Below are positions 16,128 to 24,154 of a DNA stretch of 64,000 nt, in pieces. The notes beneath the pieces are model-generated. The model worked only from the letters and a program-made list of their open reading frames with translations, was not told the DNA's origin and made no database searches. Positions within the stretch are counted from its first letter, which is position 1, and every line of letters starts with the position of its first letter. The stretch is from Natrinema hispanicum (GTDB lineage Archaea; Halobacteriota; Halobacteria; Halobacteriales; Natrialbaceae), in NCBI RefSeq assembly GCF_004217335.1, contig NZ_SHMP01000005.1, positions 62,001 through 126,000 of the forward strand, written 5' to 3'. Position numbers and translations under genes: made by a program.

Positions 16128-18464
16128 ATGGCTGTACTCTGGCTGGACGAGATCGGTGCCGACGACCTCGAGAAGGTCGGCGGTAAAGGTGCCTCCCTGG
16201 GCGAACTTACGGGTGCGGGGCTACCCGTCCCACCGGGATTCGTCGTAACCGCCGGGACTTATCGTTCGTTTATCGAAGAAGCCGAGATCGACGAAGAACT
16301 GTTTGCAGCCGTCGACGTCGACGTCGATGACTCGGCCGCGCTGGCTGACGCTGCAGACCGCGCACAGGAACTCATCCTCGAGACGCCGTTCCCCGACGAG
16401 CTTCGCGAGGAGATCGTCGAGAGCTACCGCGAGGTCGGCGACGGCGAGGCGTTCGTCGCCGTCCGCTCGTCGGCGACTGCAGAGGACCTGCCCGATGCGT
16501 CCTTTGCCGGCCAACAGGAGACGTTCCTCAACGTCACCGAAGACGAGCTGCTAAAACGCGTTCGCGAGTGCTGGGCGTCGCTGTTTACCCAGCGAGCGAT
16601 CTACTACCGTCAGGAGCAGGGCTTCGACCACTCCGTCGTCAACATCGCGGTCGTTGTCCAGCAGATGGTCGACGCCGAGAAGTCGGGCGTGATGTTCACG
16701 AGCCACCCCTCGACCGGCGATCCGACGATGATCATCGAGGCCGCGTGGGGCCTCGGCGAAGCCGTCGTCTCCGGTGCCGTCTCACCGGACAACTACATCA
16801 TCGACCGCGCTGACCGATCGATGGACGTCACCGTCGCCGAGAAGAAGGTGATGCACGAAAAAGACGAGGAGACCGGCCAAACAGTCGAGCGCGAGGTTGC
16901 AGAGGACAAGCGAACGGCACGAGTCCTCGACGCCGACGAGATCGACGAGCTCATGGATCTCGGCGAGCGCGTCGAGGACCACTACGGCGAGCCACAGGAC
17001 GTCGAGTGGGCGATCGTCGATGGCGAGGTCTACATGCTGCAATCGCGGCCGATCACGACGATCGACGAGAGCGACACTGACGCCGCGACGACCGAAGGCG
17101 TTGACGCCTCGAAAGGCGTGACCGACGGCAGCGGGAGCGTCCAAGCTGCCACGGCCGGCGACACCGATGTCGGTGACGAGAGCGGGTCCGGCGACGTGCT
17201 CGTCGACGGACTCGGCTCGAGTCCGGGCACCGTCAGCGGCCCCGCCCGGATCGTCACCAAACTCGACGACCTCGCGAAGGTCGGCGAAGGCGACGTGATC
17301 GTCACCGAGATGACGATGCCCGATATGGTGCCCGCGATGAAACGCGCCTCGGGGATCATCACCGACGAGGGCGGGATGACCAGCCACGCCGCCATCGTCT
17401 CCCGTGAACTGGGTGTCCCTGCGATCGTCGGGACGACCAACGCGACGACGACGTTAGAGGACGGGCAGGTCGTCACGCTCGATGGCGACAAGGGTGCCGT
17501 CCTCGAGGGTTCGACGGTCGAACCCGACGAGGAGACCGAACCGGTCGAGGAGGTCCGTCCGCAGTCGCCGGTCAAGCCAATGACCGCGACGGAAGTCAAA
17601 GTCAACGTCTCCATTCCCGAAGCCGCCGAACGCGCGGCCGCGACGGGTGCCGACGGCGTTGGCCTGCTGCGGACCGAGCACATGATCCTCTCGCTGAACC
17701 AGACTCCCGAGAAATATATCGAGGAAAACGGCACGGACGCCTACATCTCGGAACTCGTCGACGGCATCCGCGGCGTCGCCGACGAGTTCTACCCGCGTCC
17801 CGTTCGCGTGCGCACACTCGACGCACCGACCGACGAGTTCCGCCAGCTCGAGGGCGGCGACGACGAACCTGAAGAGCACAACCCCATGCTCGGCTACCGG
17901 GGCATCCGCCGCTCGCTCGACCGGACTGACGTCTTCGCCCACGAACTCGAGGCCTTTTGCCGGCTCTACGAGATGGGCTATGACAACGTCGAGATCATGT
18001 TCCCGCTGGTCAACGACGCCGAAGACGTCTATCGCGCCAAAGCGTGCATGAAAGAGGCCGGCATCGACCCCGAGAAGCGCCGCTGGGGTGCCATGATCGA
18101 GACGCCAGCCTCCGCGCTGTCGGTCGAAGAGATGGCCGAAGCGGGGATCGACTTTGCCTCCTTCGGGACCAACGACCTGACCCAGTATACGCTCGCAGTC
18201 GACCGGAACAACGAGAACGTCGCCGACCGCTTCGACGAACTCCACCCAGCCGTGTTGCGCCTAATCGGCAACGTCATCGAGACCTGCCGCGAACACGACA
18301 TCGACACGAGCATCTGTGGCCAGGCCGGCTCCAAACCCGAGATGGTCCAGTACCTCGTCAACGAGGGGATCAGCTCCATCTCCGCGAACATCGACGCCGT
18401 CCGTGACGTCCAACACGAGGTCAAACGCGTCGAACAGAAGCTGCTGCTCGATTCGGTCCGCTAA
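16128..18464 (+). CDS. ppsA: phosphoenolpyruvate synthase
   Basis: A 778-residue enzyme making PEP from pyruvate and ATP, the entry step of gluconeogenesis. The ATP-grasp PPDK_N domain covers ~1-330 (GGKGASLGELTGAGLPVPPGFVVT, VRSSATAEDLPDASFAGQQET, QMVDAEKSGVMFT, YGEPQDVEWAIVDGEVYMLQSRP). The swivelling phosphohistidine domain covers ~365-470, with the catalytic His in GGMTSHAAIVSRELGVPAIVGT. The C-terminal TIM barrel covers ~490-770 (VGLLRTEHMIL, NPMLGYRGIRRSL, FGTNDLTQYTLAVDRNN, SICGQAGSKPEMVQYLV). An acidic ~35-residue linker separates the first two. The start at 16128 matches the family. Confidence 0.96.
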   Translation: MAVLWLDEIGADDLEKVGGKGASLGELTGAGLPVPPGFVVTAGTYRSFIEEAEIDEELFAAVDVDVDDSAALADAADRAQELILETPFPDELREEIVESYREVGDGEAFVAVRSSATAEDLPDASFAGQQETFLNVTEDELLKRVRECWASLFTQRAIYYRQEQGFDHSVVNIAVVVQQMVDAEKSGVMFTSHPSTGDPTMIIEAAWGLGEAVVSGAVSPDNYIIDRADRSMDVTVAEKKVMHEKDEETGQTVEREVAEDKRTARVLDADEIDELMDLGERVEDHYGEPQDVEWAIVDGEVYMLQSRPITTIDESDTDAATTEGVDASKGVTDGSGSVQAATAGDTDVGDESGSGDVLVDGLGSSPGTVSGPARIVTKLDDLAKVGEGDVIVTEMTMPDMVPAMKRASGIITDEGGMTSHAAIVSRELGVPAIVGTTNATTTLEDGQVVTLDGDKGAVLEGSTVEPDEETEPVEEVRPQSPVKPMTATEVKVNVSIPEAAERAAATGADGVGLLRTEHMILSLNQTPEKYIEENGTDAYISELVDGIRGVADEFYPRPVRVRTLDAPTDEFRQLEGGDDEPEEHNPMLGYRGIRRSLDRTDVFAHELEAFCRLYEMGYDNVEIMFPLVNDAEDVYRAKACMKEAGIDPEKRRWGAMIETPASALSVEEMAEAGIDFASFGTNDLTQYTLAVDRNNENVADRFDELHPAVLRLIGNVIETCREHDIDTSICGQAGSKPEMVQYLVNEGISSISANIDAVRDVQHEVKRVEQKLLLDSVR

Positions 18465-18570
18465 CGCGTTCCGGCACCCATTTTCGACCGTCGCTGCTGT
18501 TGTGGTCGCTCGAGTGCGATACGTCTCGAACGGGGAAAGGCCCATGCTGTCGGCCGCCCTCTGGTCAGCC

Positions 18571-19122
18571 ATGAGCGACCGCTCGGACGAACTGACCGAG
18601 CGTCGGAACCGGGACGTGCCCGCGACTGACGACTTCCTCGAGGAGACGAACCGCCTGCGTTCAGAATCCGACGTCGCTGGCGGCGACGAGTCGGTCGCGT
18701 CAGCAGGTGACACCTCGAGTGTGGCGGGTGGAGAGACGCGCTCGTGGTACTCGCCGCTTACATCACGGCTCTCGCTCGGGCGCTATTTCTCGCCAAAAGG
18801 GTACGCCGCGCTCGTGGCACTGCTCGGTGTCGGGTTACTGGTTGGCGCGACCGTACTGCCGATCGCCGGGCGCATGATCGGCATGTTCGTCACCGCCTTT
18901 CTCATCGGGCTGGTCGCGTCGAAGCGGCGCTATCTCGAGGTGACGGCAGCCGGCGTCTCCGTCGGTGCTATTACTGCCGTTCTCAATAACGCGATCATCA
19001 CCGTGGCTGGTTCTGGCCAAACGGTCGTCGCCATCGGAGCGACGTTCGGACTCCTCGCCTCACTCGTCGGGTACTACTTCGGTCGTGACCTGCACGACGG
19101 CCTCAACCGCGACCTCGAGTGA
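18571..19122 (+). CDS. membrane protein of unknown function
   Basis: A 183-residue protein with a hydrophilic, Ser/Asp/Glu-rich N-terminal ~65 residues and then four predicted membrane segments (YAALVALLGVGLLVGATVLP, MIGMFVTAFLIGLVA, a Gly/Ala-rich segment near 125-145, and VVAIGATFGLLASLVGYYFG). The last part GYYFGRDLHDGL is cytoplasmic. The frame is open from 18316, overlapping ppsA, so ATG at 18571 is preferred. I do not recognise the family. Confidence 0.7.
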   Translation: MSDRSDELTERRNRDVPATDDFLEETNRLRSESDVAGGDESVASAGDTSSVAGGETRSWYSPLTSRLSLGRYFSPKGYAALVALLGVGLLVGATVLPIAGRMIGMFVTAFLIGLVASKRRYLEVTAAGVSVGAITAVLNNAIITVAGSGQTVVAIGATFGLLASLVGYYFGRDLHDGLNRDLE

Positions 19123-19167
19123 GCGATCGACACGTGCGCCGATCGGTGACCGCGTGTCACTTGCCGC

Positions 19168-19827
19168 TTACCCGTTCGTCGTCAGCTCCCAGCCGTGTTC
19201 GGTCCGGCGAACCACGCCGTTGTCCGCCATCACCTCGAGTAACTCGGTGACGACCTCGCGTGGCGCGCCGAGGTCCTCACTGAGTTCGCCGACTGATTTG
19301 GGCTCCGAACGGACGCTTGCGAGCAGATCGGCGTAGATCCGACTTTCCGAACCGGCCCCGACGGCCTCGGAGATGTGATCGAGCACGTCGGAGAGGCGTC
19401 CCTGCACCCAGCGCTGGGCCAGCGAGAGCTCGTTTTCGAGTTGCTCTAACTCATCGAGGACGGCCAGCAAGTCGTCGAGGTCGTCCGTCTCGTCCCAGGC
19501 GACGTCGAGCGAGAGGTGCCGACAAGCCGTGATATCGAAGCTGTTGTTGGCCGGATAGGCGCTCTTGCTCGCGAAGCCGTACGGGGAGACGGTCACCTCG
19601 AGCCTGACGTTGCGGGCGATGTGAAAATACTTCCGTCGCTGGTCGTCGACGCGGCTCTCGACCAACCCCGCTTCCTCGAGTTTGCGTAGGTGTTCGATGA
19701 CTGCCTTGGGACTCACGCCGAGGTAATCCGATATTTCGGTGACGTAGCACGGTTTGCGGGCGAGCAACCGAAGGATTCGTCTTCGGTTTTCGTTCCCGAG
19801 TAGATCCAACAGCGCGGCGGAGTCCAT
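19168..19827 (-). CDS. two-domain HTH regulator (ArsR-like N-terminus)
   Basis: A 219-residue transcription factor. The N-terminal winged helix (~1-75: MDSAALLDLLGNENRRRILRLLARKPCYVTEISDYLGVSPKAVIEHLRKLEEAGLVES) is ArsR/Lrp-like. The middle part has YFHIARNVRLEVTVSPYGF and a helical segment. A second helix-turn-helix-like unit (SVGELSEDLGAPREVVTELLEVMADNGVVRR) closes the protein. It follows the secreted coiled-coil gene on the same strand, with an 87-nt gap. It may control membrane or surface functions; that is inference. The upstream frame to 19911 is discarded since MDSAALLDLLGNENRRRIL is the usual start of this class. Confidence 0.83.
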   Translation of the reverse strand: MDSAALLDLLGNENRRRILRLLARKPCYVTEISDYLGVSPKAVIEHLRKLEEAGLVESRVDDQRRKYFHIARNVRLEVTVSPYGFASKSAYPANNSFDITACRHLSLDVAWDETDDLDDLLAVLDELEQLENELSLAQRWVQGRLSDVLDHISEAVGAGSESRIYADLLASVRSEPKSVGELSEDLGAPREVVTELLEVMADNGVVRRTEHGWELTTNG

Positions 19828-19914
19828 TACGCGAGCGTTAGTGACTGTCGCTGAAAAGCGTGTCTGCTCGAAATACGACCGGAGACGCGGTGTCTCGTCA
19901 CACGGTAGCACACT

Positions 19915-20853
19915 TTAGCTGCCAGCAGCGCCGCGCGAGTCGCCGGACTCGGTGGGTGAGTCACCGCCACCGTTCGATTTGTCTGTCGATGAACTGGCTG
20001 GTGTCTCCGTGGGCCGATCTGACGACCGGTCGGTCGAATCGCTCTCCGATGGCTGAGTAGCCGAGTTGCCCTCTGATGGCTGAGTAGCAGAACTGCGTTC
20101 CGATGGCTGGGTAGCCGAATTACCCTCCGATGGCTGATCAGCAGAACTACTTTCAGATGGCTGAGTAGCTGAATTGCCCTCCGATGACTGATCAGCTGGA
20201 CTGGCCTTCGACGGCCGGTCATCCGGCCCGCCTGCCGGCGACTGCTCAGTGTCGGGGCCACGCTCGCTCGGCGGTCCGGTGGACACGTCAGACGGGGCGT
20301 TGCTAGCAATTCCCTGAGCGACTGCCGCGACGCCTGGACGGGCTTGTTTTGCGGTGTTCTGCCGGACTGCAGCCACGTCTCGCTGGAGGTCTCCAAGTCG
20401 ATCTTGCGCGACGCCGACCTCCGCGGCACGGCGCTCGGTCCGTTCGATCGACCGCTCGAGAGCGGCGAGTTGGACCGTCAGTCGGGACAGCTGCGACTGG
20501 TAGGCACCCTGCGAGAGCTGGTCGCGGTTCGCTTTCAGTTGTTCGCGTTCGGCCTCGAGGGCGGCGACTTTTTCCTCGAGTTCGGCTGCGCGGTCGCTGA
20601 CGAGTGTCGCCTTGCGCTCGGTATCGGTACGTTCGTAGGCTGTCTCGAACAGCTCGGTTTCGATCGCGTTACTCGTGTCGGCTGCACTGACTTGCATCAT
20701 CGTGCCGACGGACGCGTTCGTCGAGGCCGACTGCGGCTCATCGGTGTCGGCTGCGGTGAACGTGCTCGCGACGACACCGCTCGTAACTGGCGCGACTGTG
20801 AGGCCGACGATAGCGAGGGTCACCAGGAGGGCGACGGACCGCGTGGTTCTCAT
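19915..20853 (-). CDS. secreted coiled-coil protein with repetitive Ser/Gln-rich tail
   Basis: A 312-residue exported protein. A Sec-type signal (MRTTRSVALLVTLAIVGLTVAPVTSG) is followed by a spacer. A coiled coil covers ~80-165 (ELEEKVAALEAEREQLKANRDQL, LERSIERTERRAAEVGVAQDRL). The C-terminal ~110 residues are low complexity: five or six copies of a nine-residue unit like PSEGNSATQ/PSESSSADQ, then a Ser/Thr/Asp/Gly tail. No anchor is visible, so it may be free or wall-associated. A TATA box (CTTTTTAG, 20879-20886) lies 29 nt upstream. Function unknown. Confidence 0.75.
   Translation of the reverse strand: MRTTRSVALLVTLAIVGLTVAPVTSGVVASTFTAADTDEPQSASTNASVGTMMQVSAADTSNAIETELFETAYERTDTERKATLVSDRAAELEEKVAALEAEREQLKANRDQLSQGAYQSQLSRLTVQLAALERSIERTERRAAEVGVAQDRLGDLQRDVAAVRQNTAKQARPGVAAVAQGIASNAPSDVSTGPPSERGPDTEQSPAGGPDDRPSKASPADQSSEGNSATQPSESSSADQPSEGNSATQPSERSSATQPSEGNSATQPSESDSTDRSSDRPTETPASSSTDKSNGGGDSPTESGDSRGAAGS
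20045..20200 (-). repeat. 27-bp coding minisatellite
   Basis: The strand opposite the coding one shows tandem units such as CGATGGCTGAGTAGC..., spaced 27 nt, alternating two unit types (EGNSATQ and ESSSADQ/ERSSATQ). They encode the tail of the secreted protein at 19915-20853. Such arrays can change copy number between strains. Confidence 0.75.
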
Positions 20854-20878
20854 CGATCGTATTGTCGATCAGAACATC

Positions 20879-20886
20879 CTAAAAAG
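20879..20886 (-). promoter_or_regulatory. TATA element of the secreted coiled-coil gene
   Basis: On the minus strand this reads CTTTTTAG, 29 nt before the ATG at 20853. An imperfect dyad GATCG...CGATC at ~20855-20870 lies over the expected start site. Confidence 0.5.
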
Positions 20887-21178
20887 ACAGACCTTCGTTC
20901 GAATCGTTTACTCGGATCGTTCGACCGTTGAAATCCGTTTTGAGCGTTCACAACGGGCTGACGTTCCGTAATATTCTCGTTCGGCTGCCGACCGCGTGAC
21001 CCAGCTGTCACAGTGGCTGACCGATAGTACACGCAGTTTCATCATACGGTTTCACGAAATCAATCACGTCTATACTGTGATTTGGCAGTCGCTGTCGGCC
21101 GGAAACATATTTGATAGCGCGTCGTTGTAACCCTGTCCGAAAACAGTTATCCCGCTTCAGCCCTTGGTACTAGCTAGC
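20887..21178. other. divergent intergenic region
   Basis: About 290 nt between two divergent genes. It is more AT-rich than its surroundings and holds the promoter of the gene at 21179, but I cannot point to a clear TATA box for that gene. No ORF is seen. Confidence 0.4.
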
Positions 21179-21571
21179 ATGTTCGAGGTGTTCTCTCGAG
21201 GCTACTATCTCGGACGGCTCTACGTGACCCCGACCGACGGGGACCACGCGCTCATGCACAACGAGCAACACGAGCGGATCAACGAGGAGGTGTACGCGAC
21301 AGGCGACGGCCTCGAGCGGCTCGATACGCCGCTGGTGATGAAACTCGAGACGCGTCATTTCCCGGTTCACGGGGCCGCCGACGTTCCGACGAATACGCTT
21401 GCGCTGCCAGAACCGATGCTCGAGGAAACCAGCGTTCGGAATCCACCCTCGCTTCAGGAGGTGTTTCTGGCCCGTCGGGAACGCGCTCGCCAACTGCTCT
21501 CGATCGCTGGCGGTTGGCAGACCGACGACGCAACGTCGTCCGACGACTGGCCGTCGACTGCCGGAACCTAG
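21179..21571 (+). CDS. conserved haloarchaeal protein (DUF5802-like)
   Basis: A 130-residue protein starting MFEVFSRGYYLGRLYVTPTDGDHALMHNEQHERINEEVY. This beginning, with the later LVMKLETRHFPVHGAADVPTNTLALP, is characteristic of a haloarchaeal-only family that I believe is DUF5802. A basic stretch (SLQEVFLARRERARQLLS) and a Ser/Asp tail close the protein. No catalytic motif or membrane segment is visible. It is followed after 29 nt by the Vms1-like gene and may be co-transcribed, which would hint at a translation-related role; that is inference. Confidence 0.72.
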   Translation: MFEVFSRGYYLGRLYVTPTDGDHALMHNEQHERINEEVYATGDGLERLDTPLVMKLETRHFPVHGAADVPTNTLALPEPMLEETSVRNPPSLQEVFLARRERARQLLSIAGGWQTDDATSSDDWPSTAGT

Positions 21572-21600
21572 AAGTAGTCTCGCTTCCCGATTTCGGCCGC

Positions 21601-22530
21601 ATGCTCGACGAGTTGCTCGGCCGCGCGTCGCTCAAACAGCGTATCGACGAGCTCGAGGCGGAAACCGAGCGGTTGCGAAAGCGCTACGAGGCCGAAGCCG
21701 AACGCCGGGCTGAAGCCGCCACTGCCCGACAGGAAGTCGAAGAGCGTAACAATCGGCTCGAGGATCGGATCGCCCAGCTCGAGGGCGAACTCGAGCAGTT
21801 CCAAGACGACGAGACGGCACTCGAGGTCCGTCGCCGTGAACAGCTCCGTGGAGCCCGACTCGAGGACATCCTCGATCGACTCGCGTCGTTTCAAACGGGG
21901 CCCGAGGGGGCGCTGACTGCCGTTATCGACGACGAGGTTCCTGACACGGTCCGCGACGACCTTGCGGACGTCCTCGGCGAACGGGTCGCCCTCATCGACG
22001 AGACCGCACCGTGTCTCTGCTGTATCGACGATGCCGGCCTGCTGGCAGTGACGCTCGAGCCGCCGATCACTCCCGACGTCGACGCGACCTGGAGCGATCG
22101 ATTCGAACTCGAGCGCGAGTGGTTCCTGCCGACCGGCCGCCACGCGGTCGCGCTTGTCCGGACCGACCTGTTCGCCTGCGGCGTCTACGAGGGCGACGAG
22201 CGCGTCGACTACCGCGGTTTCGAAAGCGACGTCAAAGGCAGCCACTCGAAAGGCGGCTTCTCACAGGCCCGATTCGAGCGGATCCGTGACGATCAGATCG
22301 ATACCCACCTCGAGCGCTGTCGCGAGGCGCTTGCGGCGTACGAAGCTGGCGGCGAACACGCCGAAACGCCGCTCGTTCTCGTGGGCCAGCGCGGGATCGT
22401 CGACACTCTGGTCGACGAATCGGACCTCGAGCCGACCGCGACGGCTGCCGTCGACGCGACCGGCGATCCGGAGCCGGCGCTTGCAGACGCCGTCCACTCG
22501 TTCTGGACAACGGAGTTGCAGGTCCTGTGA
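21601..22530 (+). CDS. Vms1/Ankzf1-type peptidyl-tRNA hydrolase (VLRF1)
   Basis: A 309-residue protein. Residues ~8-95 form a coiled coil (LKQRIDELEAETERLRKRYEAEAERR, RNNRLEDRIAQLEGELEQ). Residues ~105-305 are an eRF1-like release-factor domain. GSHSKGGFSQARFERIRDDQ at 213-232 contains the catalytic-type glutamine (Q222) of the VLRF1 loop. In eukaryotes Vms1/ANKZF1 cleaves nascent chains from tRNA on stalled 60S subunits during ribosome-associated quality control. The coiled coil may contact the ribosome, as in related proteins. The start at 21601 is the first residue of the coiled-coil region; the longer frame overlaps the upstream gene. Confidence 0.88.
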   Translation: MLDELLGRASLKQRIDELEAETERLRKRYEAEAERRAEAATARQEVEERNNRLEDRIAQLEGELEQFQDDETALEVRRREQLRGARLEDILDRLASFQTGPEGALTAVIDDEVPDTVRDDLADVLGERVALIDETAPCLCCIDDAGLLAVTLEPPITPDVDATWSDRFELEREWFLPTGRHAVALVRTDLFACGVYEGDERVDYRGFESDVKGSHSKGGFSQARFERIRDDQIDTHLERCREALAAYEAGGEHAETPLVLVGQRGIVDTLVDESDLEPTATAAVDATGDPEPALADAVHSFWTTELQVL

Positions 22531-22653
22531 GACACAACGCACACGCGGATGCCAGCGATCGAGACGGGCGCTGTCGCCATCGGCGACGGCTCTCGAGATG
22601 CGCTCGAGTCGTCATGGGCCCGTATCCGGCAGTCTGACTCCGTCTATGGGACG

Positions 22654-22848
22654 TCAGTAGCCGCTGCCGTCGGCAAAACAGCGACCGCATTTGGTTACGT
22701 CCGCATCGGTGACCGCTCGCTCGATAGCGATCAGACGGAGATTGTCGTGAGCGACGTGGATGGTTGCGCCACAGGTCGTCCGGAAGTCAGAACAGCCGGT
22801 CTCGTGTCTATGTATCTTGTTTGTCGTTTCGTTCAGGACGCCATCCAT
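22654..22848 (-). CDS. small Cys-rich (zinc-ribbon-like) protein
   Basis: A 64-residue protein with four cysteines arranged for metal binding: GCSDFRTTCGATIHVAHDNLR (C-x7-C), then KCGRCFADGSGY at the end (C-x2-C). Haloarchaea carry families of such tiny proteins. The start ATG at 22848 is supported by a TATA box (22871-22879) 27 nt upstream, which makes this more than a chance frame. A longer open frame exists to 22977 without supporting features. Function unknown; an accessory protein in transcription, translation or signalling is possible. Confidence 0.68.
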   Translation of the reverse strand: MDGVLNETTNKIHRHETGCSDFRTTCGATIHVAHDNLRLIAIERAVTDADVTKCGRCFADGSGY

Positions 22849-22870
22849 GTTCAGTGCCACCACCCCACAC

Positions 22871-22879
22871 GATAATAAG
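22871..22879 (-). promoter_or_regulatory. TATA element of the small Cys-rich gene
   Basis: On the minus strand this reads CTTATTATC, centred 27 nt before the ATG at 22848. Confidence 0.55.
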
Positions 22880-23134
22880 CACATCGACCGTTGCAGCCGC
22901 GACGGACGGCAGCCGGCTCCCACCGGGACCGTCCGTGCTCGAGACGTGGCCATGAAACGCGCAGTTGACACCAGCACCCGTCATAGCAGCGTCCGACGAT
23001 GGCCGCGGTAGCACGCTACTACTTAGCAAGGTAGTTCCATCCGTTTCGTTTCAGCCGGGTTCGATGCGCGTTTGCTTCTCACTGCCATTCCGCCAGTCAG
23101 GTAGTTCAAGTACTCCCTCGTCTATCTCACACGT

Positions 23135-24154
23135 ATGCGTGTCGCAATTCTCGCCCACGAGAAATTCCCCAACAACGCCAAAACCGCACTCGGGATCCTC
23201 CGCTATGCTGACCACGACGTCGTCTCGATCCTCGATCGGACGGCCGACGGACACCGCGTCTCCGATTTCGTTTCTGACGTGCAGGACGCACCGATCGTCT
23301 CCGAGATGGCCGCCGTAGAGCCCGACGCCGTCGACGCCCTCCTGATCGGTATCGCGCCGATCGGTGGCGGCTTCGACGAGAGCTGGCGCGACGACGTTCG
23401 GACGGCACTCGAATACGGCTGTGACGTCATCTCTGGACTGCACTACTTCCTCGAAGACGACGAAGAGTTCGCCCAACTGGCGGCCGAAAACGACTGTGAG
23501 ATCTGGGACGTTCGGAACCCGCCCGAAGACCTCACGGTTGCCGAAGGCGTGGCCGACGAGGTCGACGCCGAGGTAATCCTCACCGTCGGCACCGATTGCT
23601 CGGCCGGCAAAATGACGACGACGATGGAACTCGCCCGCGACGCCCGCGCGGCCGGTCACGACGCCGCCGTGATCCCGACCGGCCAGACGGGCATCATGAT
23701 CGAAGGCTGGGGGAACCCGATCGACCGCGTCGTCAGCGACTTCACCGCGGGCGCGGTCGAGGAGATGATCGTAGAGAAAGGCGACGAGCACGACTACCTG
23801 TTCGTCGAAGGCCAGGGCAGCATCGTCCACCCGGCGTACTCGGCGGTCACGCTCGGCATCCTCCACGGGTCGATGGCCGACAAACTCGTGCTCTGTCACA
23901 ACGCCGACCAGGAGGCGATCCACGGCTACGAGTCGTTCGCGCTGCCGTCGATTCCAACGTATGTCGACCTCTACGAGAACGTCGCTGCCCCAGTCGCGGA
24001 GAGCCAGATCGTCGCCGGCGCGCTCAACACCTCCGCCATGGATGACGACGAGGCGGCTCGCGACGCCGTCGACGCGTACGCCGACACGCTCGACGCACCC
24101 GCAACCGACGTGATCCGCTTTGGGACCGACGCGGTGCTCGACGAACTGCTATGA
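23135..24154 (+). CDS. dgcN: D-glutamate N-acetyltransferase DgcN (DUF1611)
   Basis: A 339-residue DUF1611 protein: an N-terminal Rossmann-like domain (~1-130) and a P-loop-type domain with VGTDCSAGKMTTTMELARDAR (~148-170). TGQTGIMIEGWGNPIDRVVSDF, DYLFVEGQGSIVHPAYSAVTLGILHG and CHNADQEAIHGYESFALPS are family hallmarks. Marine bacteria and halophilic archaea use DgcN to acetylate D-glutamate, which DgcA then converts to N-acetyl-L-glutamate. Here dgcN overlaps dgcA by four nucleotides (ATGA), which strongly supports this role over the old generic label. The frame begins directly at MRVAILAHEKFPN. Confidence 0.88.
   Translation: MRVAILAHEKFPNNAKTALGILRYADHDVVSILDRTADGHRVSDFVSDVQDAPIVSEMAAVEPDAVDALLIGIAPIGGGFDESWRDDVRTALEYGCDVISGLHYFLEDDEEFAQLAAENDCEIWDVRNPPEDLTVAEGVADEVDAEVILTVGTDCSAGKMTTTMELARDARAAGHDAAVIPTGQTGIMIEGWGNPIDRVVSDFTAGAVEEMIVEKGDEHDYLFVEGQGSIVHPAYSAVTLGILHGSMADKLVLCHNADQEAIHGYESFALPSIPTYVDLYENVAAPVAESQIVAGALNTSAMDDDEAARDAVDAYADTLDAPATDVIRFGTDAVLDELL

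Noticed and set aside
20045..20200. CRISPR array
   Set aside because: The 27-nt units are contiguous without spacers and lie in frame in a coding region.
22549..22875. 108-aa plus-strand frame downstream of the Vms1-like gene
   Set aside because: Overlaps the small Cys-rich gene on the other strand, which has a TATA box and conserved-looking Cys pairs; the plus frame shows no motif.
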